Below are positions 1 through 64,000 of a stretch of DNA of 64,000 nucleotides, piece by piece; position 1 is the first letter of the stretch, and each line of letters opens with the position of its first letter. Below the pieces are notes generated by a model. The model was not told the DNA's origin and ran no database searches. It was given only the letters and a program-made list of their open reading frames with translations. Source of the DNA: Linyphia triangularis (Eukaryota > Arthropoda > Arachnida > Araneae > Linyphiidae); NCBI GenBank assembly GCA_963978545.1, contig OZ021721.1, positions 34,645,348 through 34,709,347 of the forward strand. The letters are read 5' to 3'. The translations under genes were made by a program, and so were the position numbers.

Positions 1-1229
1 GGACTTGTAAAAGGCTTAGCTGACTTACCTCGCAGAGTTATTTTTCTACAAAACAAAACAAAAATGGAAAAGAAGCTTTTGCAATAGCAAAGCAGCTTCA
101 GAAAAGTAAAAAAAAATATAGGAAAAAGTAAATCCTGCACATTGTCACGTGCTTTCCCCATTGAGAAGCTAACCCAAATCTTACCACATTCTGAATAGAT
201 TCATTTATAAAAATGACGTGGTGTAGACTCAAAAAGTTCTGCTAATAGAAAACTGGCTTAGCAGGACATATTTCTTTTAAAAACATGAAAAATAAGAATT
301 CATTCAAGAAAAAAAAATATTTTAGAAATATAAAATGTATATACAGTAAAAAGTAAATTAGCCACCACATATTTTCCCTATTGAGTTCCAATGTTAACAG
401 AGTCTACAGATATTCATTGGAAATCGGATTAGATGCCACATTTAGTGTTGCATTATTCTAATTTTTCTTTAAAATTTGGAATTCTATTTTAAAAATATAA
501 AATTTCTTTAAGACCAGTGCTTTATAAGTGAAACTTGAGTTTTATTTACCAATTAAAAATAATCGGTGTTAACGTCTTATTAAACATTTTGAGTTACTAT
601 CAATCGACTGACATAAGTCCTTAGTCTGAAATTCACTTCATGAAAAAGGATACAATTTATTTTTTGTCCATATACAGTCAAAGAGGATCAAATCCTTTTG
701 GAGCTTTTCATGGCAAATAATTAAAAATGTACATCGCTCTACACTGACTCTTTGAAACTTTTTTAGTATAAATTTAAATCCATAAAAAACTCAGCCTGAC
801 CATTTTCAATGCTCGACAATATGTATAATAATATTTTTGAGAGTTGGGCAATTTTTTAGTATTTATCTACTCTTCTAAAACAAATTTTTCTTTGACAAAA
901 GAATAAACTTTCAATGCTTGACTTATTTTCGCAATCTAACATATCAAATGAATGTAACCATCAAATATGCTTCATCTTAGAACCACTAACTGGAAGAGTA
1001 TTTGCATACACAATTGGCAGATACCATAAAAAAAAAAGAAAAGGGGGAAAAGAAAAGTGACTCCATACTTTTAAAAATGAACACCTCAAAAACAGATGCT
1101 TGTTATTGAAACTGCATATACGTTTATTGGAGATATAGTTCGTAAAATTGAGATTGATCCTCTGAATTCTATTGACAGTCCAATAAACATACAAGTGTCC
1201 ACGGTGAGTAACTGTTTTCAAGATTTTAA
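1..1229. other. AT-rich DNA downstream of the K2P gene
   Basis: No gene recognised. On the minus strand at 45-29 there is a 17-nt stretch bounded by a good acceptor (pyrimidine-rich, ending TTTTGTAG) and a strong donor (GCGAG then GTAAGT). It could be a microexon of a neighbouring gene or a chance pair. A minus-strand open frame at 1221-961 has lysine- and phenylalanine-rich low-complexity content and no family resemblance. Confidence 0.4.
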
Positions 1230-1799
1230 GGGGAGTTGGTACCCAAAAATTTATAAATAATCGATTTTGAGTTTATTATTGTTTTTCAAAATTTAAATTC
1301 TCCCCTTTAAAAGAATACCTCATTTCTAATAATACCTCAACTAGAAGTATTTTTAATTATTTTTTTGACGACAAAATGGTATCTATTACTGTAAATAATG
1401 TTTTCTTTAGAATGTGTTTTTCTCAAAACTACATTTTTCATTATTCATGTACCTTTTTCTCAGACTGCGCAAACTATCTTATTGAAAATTTTACCACATA
1501 TTCTTTTTATGTATCTGTATATACTGAAGTTAGATTTTGTTGTTATTTTAAAAATATTCTTAGTTTTGGCTTTTTTCGGCAAAAAAAACTTGTGATTTTC
1601 AGTAAATTTGAGTGACTTTCACGGAAATTCATTTAAAAAAAAAGTAAACGAATCACAATCAAAAGCTAACTTCAGTAGAAAACAAATGTCTGCTAAATGC
1701 ACTGAAAAAAATTAGGCTTCTATGCCAAATACTTTCTGAGAAAAAGGTACATGAAATTTGCCAAATTAACATTACCGGTATAAAGGGTACCAACTCCCC
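1230..1799. mobile_element. MITE with TTAA target duplication
   Basis: A perfect 15-bp terminal inverted repeat GGGGAGTTGGTACCC (1230-1244, complement at 1785-1799) is flanked on both sides by TTAA (1226-1229 and 1800-1803). The 570-bp interior has no transposase. TTAA duplication is known for piggyBac and Kolobok transposons; the sequence does not decide which. It lies about 400 bp downstream of the K2P stop codon. Confidence 0.85.
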
Positions 1800-1803
1800 T
1801 TAA

Positions 1804-2198
1804 AAAAAGTTCCACTTTTGAGGCACCCTGTAGTTAGAACTGTGCTGTTGCAGACACGTGTTAAGAGACTCTGCAGATAGATTATAATATGAACACAAGT
1901 GGTTACTCAATTTGTTACGAAGTATTCTGAATATTATAAATTGTTTTATATTTCTCTGTCCTGATATAAGTGAGGAGATACGCCTTTACTTAGCTTTGTT
2001 TTAATTTTTGAAAAGTAGCCTGATAGAATTAACCTTTAGGGGTTTTGACTTATATATGTTTCGATTGCATCATACTTATGTAACAAAATAACGCGAATTT
2101 CTGCCCATAGAATACGATATGTTATACATCACAAAATTTAACGATATTTATTGACTATTTGCCAAGCGGAGTTTGAAGAAATTCTCGGAATTATTAAT
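1804..2198. other. region after the K2P stop codon
   Basis: Holds the presumed short 3' UTR (poly(A) signal at 2152-2147) and about 340 bp of AT-rich DNA. A fragment reading GAGGCACCCTGTAG near 1820-1833 looks like a repeat end, but I found no partner. Confidence 0.35.
2147..2152 (-). terminator. candidate poly(A) signal of the K2P gene
   Basis: AATAAA read on the minus strand about 47 nt after the stop codon. It is close enough to give a very short 3' UTR. In DNA this AT-rich the hexamer also arises by chance, so a longer UTR is possible. Confidence 0.45.
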
Positions 2199-57141
<54,943 letters not shown>

Positions 57142-57660
57142 CGCGGAGAATATGGGGAGAATGCAAGTAAGTAAGCAAATGCAGCCACTAAAGAAACTCT
57201 CCACTAGACCTTCTAAAGCATCCTCTTTCAACCGATTCCGAAATCTGGAGGATATTTATACTCATCCTTCTCTATCCTCGATTCCCTACGATTCTCATAT
57301 CCGATTCATGACTAATTCCCCCCGTTTAAAGCACAGGTTTAAAGGAGGGATGAAAAATAGAGATGAGGATTGACTCCTTAGAATGAAAGTCACTGACAGT
57401 TGGTTGTGTCCGTATGCTCGGCCAACATAACAGGAAGACGGCAATGCGCATACTGCGGCAGTGGCGCCCTCTACACTCCGCTTCCGTTCTTTCTCAACTG
57501 GGCTAATTCTGCACTTGTTGAGGTCTGGAGAAAAATGGGATTGGAGGTTTAGGATGAGAATAGAAGTTATCGGGATTGGTTTTGCCGACGTGGAGCGGAA
57601 AGATGAATGAAATGTAGCGCCCTTTTGAAAGGAGAAGTTAGTTTCCGATAAGATGAAGGT
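57142..57660 (-). promoter_or_regulatory. 5' UTR and putative promoter of the K2P gene
   Basis: On the minus strand a TATAAATA element lies at 57260-57253, about 115 nt before the ATG, so a start site near 57230 would give a 5' UTR of about 90 nt. Farther upstream the DNA turns more GC- and CpG-rich than anything nearby (about 57400-57500, with GCGCATACTGCGGCAGTGGCGCC), as expected of a promoter. A GGCGCCCTCTA word resembling the core of CTCF sites lies at about 57465-57475. No initiator was identified; upstream non-coding exons cannot be excluded. Confidence 0.5.
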
Positions 57661-59796
57661 ATAGAGAATTAGCTAAACGCAGGATTATAAAAAAACTTAT
57701 TGGATTAGGAAGTCGAAATCCTTGTGAGAGAAGAAAAGATTCTCTTTTAAATTTCTAGATTTGAGTTCGGTTTTAAATTTTTTCTGCTTTATTTTCAATG
57801 CGCTTTTCTCGAATAAGGGCAGTTCTCCGTATAACAGAATACTTTTTGTTTTGCTTTCCAATTTAAAACTAAAATTTCATATTCCAGTAATTCTTTCATA
57901 ACGTTTATTGCTTTAAAGAAGTTTTATGAATTTGATTGTTTCAAATACAAAATTTTATACATTTTATTGTTTCAAAGAAAAAGTTTTATAAGTTATATTA
58001 TTTCAATGAAAAAGTTTCATAGATTTTATCGTTTGAAAAATTGTTTCAAAGACAAAGTTTGACACATTTTCTTACTTTAAAAAAGAAGAAAAAAAGTTTT
58101 ATAGATTTTTTTATTGTTGAATAGTGTAGACCAAAAACTATAAAACGATTTGATCTGAAGATAGGACTAAACTATAGACTTTCTGACTAACTACAATAGA
58201 CAAGTTTTCGGTGTAATAGGAAAACTTAGTTGGAGTGAAATTTTATACCCTTATAAATATAATAATGAAATAAAAAGTTTCATTTTGACTTATTTTGAAG
58301 GAGATGAGTAAAAAAAAAAAGAAATGTCTTAGCATAATTTTAAACGTTTACTTTTGAACCAATATTAGCCACATTTACAAATGTAGTAAGTACTCTGGCA
58401 TAAGAAGAAAGTAAATAACATCATACATAATTTACGCATTTTTAATTCAATTGAAAAGCTAGGATCATAATTAAGAAATAATAATTTAGCTTTTTTTTTT
58501 TTAAATTTTATAACTGTTTAAGATTTAAAATTTCATTTTAACTCCTACTTATCATTTGACTTACTTGTCAAATTGTTTCATCAAAAAATACTTTTAAAAT
58601 TTTTACTTTTATTATGAAATATGCTACTTTCGTCGGCCAAACTATCGCTACTCATTTAAGAGAGCAATGGTTTCTTGGTAAGTGTCAAAAGTGAACTTAA
58701 CACATTTACCACCTCCACTCACTCTGAAAACACCGATTTTAAAAAAAAAAATCATATACATTTAGCACTTCAAATTTTTGTCAAAAGTTAATTAGATGTT
58801 TAGGATTTTTTTTTTTTCTTTTATCTTCAAACAACGTAATAATGTTGTCAATTATGCGGAGTAAATAGCCTTAAGATGCATTTTGAATTGCATTGGAGCA
58901 CTGGAATCGTAAGGAAATGTTAAACTGCAATAACCTTGCAAAACATTCCTCATTATTTTGCTTTTTCAATAATTTATTTCACTAACTTTTCATTGTTTTA
59001 AAATACGGCGGACTTTTCCCACAATCATTGCATAATTGAAGTATAGCCCCTATTCAAAACTGTCCACGAAGCATTTTTGATGGAGAAATTATAACAAAAG
59101 ATCCCGTACTTCAAAAACCCTCATGTTAGTGGATTATCTTTATTTTATCAACGCAAAATCAACCTTAAGGAAAAAGAGCTCAAAATAAATTCTCCATTGT
59201 AAATGAAGAGAACAAAAGATTGTTTGGAGTAATAAAATATCACTTTTATCTTAACCGACAAAATGTAACAATGCAAGCATTGGCTAAAATAGAAAAGAAT
59301 CAATGAGTGAGACATTCTGTATTTGTGTTCATTTAAAATACAACTACTAAGATACAACTACTTTTCATATTGTTTTTCGATACTTATATTAAGTTTATAT
59401 TAGTTACTTCATCAAAGTAAAAACAATTAGAAAAAAAAGATAAAAAGAAGTAAAAAAGAGACCACTATTAAAAATTTATTATTTTAAAATAAGTGGTGAA
59501 ATAACTCTAGATTTCTCATTTGTGGAAAAGACCAATGCTCAGAACTTCTGATCTTTTGCGATTCAACAAAGAAATAATAAGTTCAAGGTACATTAATACA
59601 GGTCACTTTATTCTCTCATATGCTTTTCTCTCAATACCTGCTTTTTTTATGTTGTATGAAAAATTAAAGCTTTGTAAACCACTTAACTTTATTCTATTCT
59701 TTTATAGTCAAATAACAATGGTTTTGCGTTGTTAGAGAAAAAAAAAAGACTTGTCATCAAATGAAATAGAAGAATTAAAAGAACAAAAGTAAAACT

Positions 59797-59843
<47 letters not shown>

Positions 59844-60420
59844 ATTAAGAATGTCAAGAATTAAATGGCATGAGGATTTTTTTTTTTGATTTTTTTTTTT
59901 TTTTTTTTTTTTTGTAGGGATATTAGGAGCTCTTTCCTTTTGGGAAATTCTATGAATTCTAGTCTGAAATTCTTGTTCTGGGTTTATAAAATAATTTAGT
60001 GGAATCCTCCCTTTCGCCGTTGATTCTAACTAAGAGTTCTTTAAGAGGGTAAGCAAAGTCTTTTTCTTTTGTTCTCGCTCTTTAGCTAAGAATTTCTCCA
60101 TTAGTTGGAATATGTTCTTAATGAAAATCCAATTATAGCTTTAGAAAGTTTTGTGCCATTTCGATTCGTCTTGCTTGAAAAAAAAAATTCTAATTTAATT
60201 GAATTACTTGTTCCGGTGTTGTTTTTTTTTTTTTTTTTTTTTGCACCTTATTCATTACGAATAGGAGTGTATTGAATTTGCGTTATCTGAATCGATTCTA
60301 ACACTTCAAAGGGTTAGTGTATTTAAATACTTGGTGACTAAAAAAATTTAAATCATGCTGTAATATTTCTATGCATTGGTAGCATAGTCAAATATCAAAA
60401 CAGTCAAAATTTGTTCATAT
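57661..60420. other. DNA upstream of the K2P gene
   Basis: AT-rich. An A-run (59813-59842) and a T-run (59876-59912, one interruption) lie about 34 bp apart and could pair. No gene recognised. Confidence 0.5.
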
Positions 60421-60429
60421 TAAACAACT

Positions 60430-60650
60430 AGCTGAAGTACTCGGCATTATCCGAGCTCCCACTCATGTGGCCGGTGTTGCCGAGCTGAAACTGCTTTTGC
60501 CGGTGTTGCCTGGGCTCAAACAGATGTGGTCCAGCGTTGTCCTCAAAACCTGGTAAAATTCTAAATTTTATTCCGCTTTTGTGGTAAGGGGGGGGGGGGG
60601 GCAAGGCTTGCCCTAGGGACCCTTCGCTTGCGTCACCATTGACTTTTTAA
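60430..60650. repeat. short minisatellite, about 30-bp unit, then a G-run
   Basis: TCGGCATTATCCGAGCTCCC, GCCGGTGTTGCCGAGCTGAA, GCCGGTGTTGCCTGGGCTCA and GTCCAGCGTTGTCC follow one another with a period of about 30 bp. After them come a run of about 14 G (60588-60601) and a GC-rich scrap. It looks like a fragment of a dispersed repeat. Confidence 0.6.
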
Positions 60651-62776
60651 CTCTATTTGTCTCGATTAGAAGAAAACCATAAAACTGCTCTCGGATGGTT
60701 TGGCGAGCAATGATAGCGAATTATGTTTATTTTCCTTTACTTAAATTTTCGTGATCATGAATTTGATCTCAATGTATACACGACACAGAAACTGTCTGGA
60801 ATACGAATACCAGATTACCGGATCTGTAGTTGTAAACTGCACTTCTGAGATTTCGTCGGAATATACAAGAGGATGAAGTATTCTGTCAAACACTAGCAGT
60901 AACTCGTAAGTCATTGTCGCCTCTTTTTTGAACCTAAAGTATAGCTGGGACTGTTTCTCCACTTTTTAATCCTCTTATCTGATTTAAGAAATAAATGAAA
61001 ATGCGACAACAATTGAGATTGAAAGAGCTTTTCAAAATTCCCTTTTTGGTTCTCATGCAGGAATTTTGAAATCATTTTTACTGGCAAAAATTCGTTTTAA
61101 AAAGCAAAAATTGTTTCCGCTACATCAGACATGTAGTTGGACATGGAGACATGAACGAACTCATTCCTGTCTTTGTAAATTACAGTTTGACAAAATTAAT
61201 TTGACCATGAACTTGACAGTCAAATATGCTTTATCCGACTCAAATGGCCTCTATTCAAAAATTCACTTTGTTAAAACAATATTTGCGTTCACACGCCGAC
61301 TTTTATTAATTAAGCCGCCATTTTCCTTTGACAGCACAACTTCTTTCATCGAACTAGGTTGATGAGGTTAGGTTATATTTTAAACTACAGCAATTTTATA
61401 ATGGGGGACATTAGCTTAAAACCGCACAGTATTTCCGTTACCTGCTTGTACTTTAAACGATCAGTATTTCCGTGGTCTGTAGAGTTAACAAGATTCGGGT
61501 ATTAAAATATTCATAGATACAACAAAACTAGGAGTGCTAAAACTATAATACATTGCGACCTACTATTTAGAAATCGAATCTCTAGCGACTCACTTCATCT
61601 TCGGCGTATTCGGCTAATGAAAAATTGACTCTCGGCATACAGTTTGAAAAACGTTGCAATAAAAAGCTGAACTATAAAGATACAAAATAATGATTATAAT
61701 AATAATAAACCATGTCTGCGGCATCATCAGAGCATTTTATTTTATATTTCCTGTGTTTGCATTTCTACACCTCAAATTTTAAAGAAATCGATCTATTTCT
61801 TTCGAAATGAGCTAAACTTGAATTAATCTTAGTTGTCAAACTATACAATTGGCATATACTCTTGGAAAACCAATTTGTAGTGAAAGGTAATCGCCTAGTT
61901 TATTTCTTTATTCTTCATGACAATGATAGATGATCTTATGCATCATATTTTATGAATTGTTCATGAATGATTTAAATTAAATTATACAATATTGTGCATT
62001 GAGAAAATAACTTGAATTACATATTTCAATGGGCTTATAAAATCCCACTGATTTAATTCAAAGAAAAAAAAATTCAAATTTAAATTTTAGTTCTTACTTT
62101 GCTATTTTAATTCTTTTATTTTCGCTTTATTTCTCATGAAATAAAATCATTTTAAAAATGATGAGAAAAAAATTCTTAAAAGCTAATGAGTAGAATGAGA
62201 AAATGTGTGGAAGGGGAAAGGTACAGGAAGTGGAAGAGTGTTGGTCGACGCCAAACATACTATATTTTAATGTAGTGGTCTTAAGATTGGGAATCTCTGC
62301 ATTAAATGATCTGCAAACACTATTCAAAGCACAAATTAACTCAAACAAATTCAACCTGCAAGAAAGTTTGATGTGCAAATGCAAACAAAAATTACTCATA
62401 TTAGTTAAGAAATATGGATTTAAGTAAAAATTCCTTTGAAAGAACGAAAGAATATCTAGGTATCGGACTGCCCAGCCGCACAAGTTTACTTAGAACTGTT
62501 TGTCAGATAAATTTTATTTTTAAAAAATTAATTTTAATTATAAAAGATATGATTGCTTTAAATGCAGTCCACTTGCCGATTTTGTTTTTTGCCGATAATA
62601 AATAAAGGCAATCTTAATGTCTTGCTATTACAAGACTTTTAAACAACAAAAATGGATTAAAAGCTTCGGTGGTTATGTCATTGTCTCAAATTAATCCTAG
62701 TTAAGCTGTAAAGTTTTCTTAGAAGATAAGGATTCAGAATAAAAGGAATAAATCATGACATCATGATTATAAAGTG

Positions 62777-62808
<32 letters not shown>

Positions 62809-63910
62809 TTCCTTAAATGTAATCTAGAATACTACAAAACATTAATAGCAAATTTGTAACAGCATAGCGTAAGTAGTAGGAAAAACTGGTTATGTGCCAG
62901 AGCGATGACGGTGCGTGGCTGAATGATTGACATGGGGTGTTATCAGGTGATTGATGGATGACATCATAGGCTATGTGCTCACTGGATGTTGAGTTGAATG
63001 TTTCTGCAACTGTCGATTAGTTGTTTTGTTCCTGCTGCGATTTAGTTTCGGTTTTATTATAGCACCATTTTATTATAACGAGTTAGATTCGGTTTTTCTT
63101 TCGCGTTAGATATTTTATTCCAACCTGTAAATTTAGCGTTTGGATTTTTTCAACTTCGAGTTAATTTCAGTTTTTCTGTTGTGTTTTCGAATAGAAATCG
63201 TGGCGCCCTCTAAGAGAAGTTAAGTTTATGAAAAGATAAAATGTTTCGTTATTCATTTTTTAACTTAAAACTTTTATTGAAATTTTTTATCCTATACTAT
63301 TAGGTAAGATAAGCGATTATATCTCTTTATTTATTTTACTCAACAGTCAATAGTATATATTTATAAAGAAGAAATAAATGACTTTATTATTGATTTTACT
63401 TTACGTATGAATGAGAGAAAAATATATCCTCATAACAAACCCTTTCAAAATTTCACACAAGATATATTTAATTCAAATTCGTTGTAAACAGACATATTTC
63501 TATCATACACTTATAGAAAAAAATATCTAATAAATTTAAATCAAAATAAATGAAAAAAAAAATTAATAAAAATAAATTATACACTTTTTTTTACTTCTCT
63601 CATTGTCATTTTATTTTGCAATAAAAGTTTAGAAAAAAATCCTACAAACCATAGTTAAAGGAACAATTATTTTTAATTAAAATAAAACTGTGCAATTACC
63701 ATCTACATCCAATATGGATAAAACATAATCATTGATAATCATAATAGTACCATTCACTACTAGTCTTATCACAAAATAATTAAGATTCAAACAAATCAAT
63801 ATATCATTATTCAGGGTTTCCATCAGTGTTTAATATCCATTATACATAAGTAGTTTTTATGACTTGAAGATTCTAGTGCACAACTTTTACAGCAGGTTTT
63901 TGAATATTAC
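60651..63910. other. intergenic DNA, no gene recognised
   Basis: Open frames near 61066-61362 and 62127-62483 lack any recognisable domain and overlap on both strands. At 62880-63000 and 63000-63215 the DNA is less AT-rich and contains GTGGCGCCCTCTA (63201-63213), the same word found in the K2P promoter. A T-run lies at 62778-62803. Confidence 0.4.
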
Positions 63911-63914
63911 CGCA

Positions 63915-64000
63915 AAAGTAGCACAGTGCTATTGGCCAGTGTCGAAAACAGGGGTTATGAGAAGATTGATCAGTGGGATTTCTAATTTTAAAATACATGA
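63915..64000. mobile_element. left end of a GTAGCAC-type element, cut by the window edge
   Basis: AAGTAGCACAGTGCTATTGG then CCAGTGTCG, followed by AGAAGATTGATCAGTGG, matches the ends and inner words of the element at 52258-52590. Confidence 0.55.

Noticed and set aside
57142..57231. N-terminal extension of the channel (30 more residues, hydrophobic)
   Set aside because: The longer frame begins at TTG, not ATG, and an in-frame TAA lies just above it; the first ATG with a good context is at 57141.
62127..62483. Overlapping open frames on both strands near 62.3 kb
   Set aside because: Low-complexity, no domain, first codons not all ATG, no splice context.

Overview
The window is an AT-rich stretch of animal nuclear DNA (roughly 70% A+T by eye). 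Spliced genes have GT-AG introns up to 35 kb, with tRNA-derived SINEs, Tc1/mariner, hAT and Tigger-type transposons, and long perfect microsatellites. I see no bacterial gene organisation, operon, CRISPR array or phage. The protein families and repeat style suggest an arthropod, perhaps an arachnid such as a spider; that placement is inference.

Two host genes are supported. The first, on the minus strand, runs from an ATG at 57141 to a stop at 2199 and encodes a two-pore-domain potassium channel of the TWIK (KCNK1) type. Five coding exons join with matching phases into a 320-residue protein: 57141-56967, 22114-21974, 19870-19659, 6868-6682 and 2446-2199. The second lies on the plus strand wholly inside the 35-kb first intron. 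It has two exons (36459-37178 and 42697-42957) encoding a 326-residue class I SAM-dependent methyltransferase-like protein of unknown substrate.

Almost everything else is intronic or flanking DNA built from mobile elements. From left to right: a TTAA-flanked MITE (1230-1799); a hAT element 44 nt from the last splice acceptor (2499-3570); two related elements of an unassigned transposon family on either side of exon 4 (4718-6549 and 6991-9732); a Tc1 element with a broken full-length transposase (10877-12364); a Tc1-derived foldback (13040-14700); a hAT element inserted into a tandem repeat (17019-18885); a SINE (23154-23320); a Tigger MITE (26759-27173); a hAT MITE (27473-27760); an element with an iterated motif (28571-29831); an unclassified repeat cluster (30189-31670); a second giant foldback (33230-34776); a small MITE (41338-41825); a second SINE (about 44015-44205); a further hAT-like element (48355-48793); and two more elements with inverted or iterated motifs near 52.3-53.9 kb. 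From 57.2 kb to the right end is the channel gene's promoter and upstream DNA, with no recognised gene.

The two genes have no evident functional link. Their relation is positional: the methyltransferase is transcribed against the channel pre-mRNA. The points most worth a second look are the exchanged Thr/Ile positions in the two selectivity filters, the transposon-hemmed pore exon, the two long foldbacks inside the introns, the unassigned transposase-like family, and a set of elements that share TAGGGG-type ends but carry different iterated motifs.
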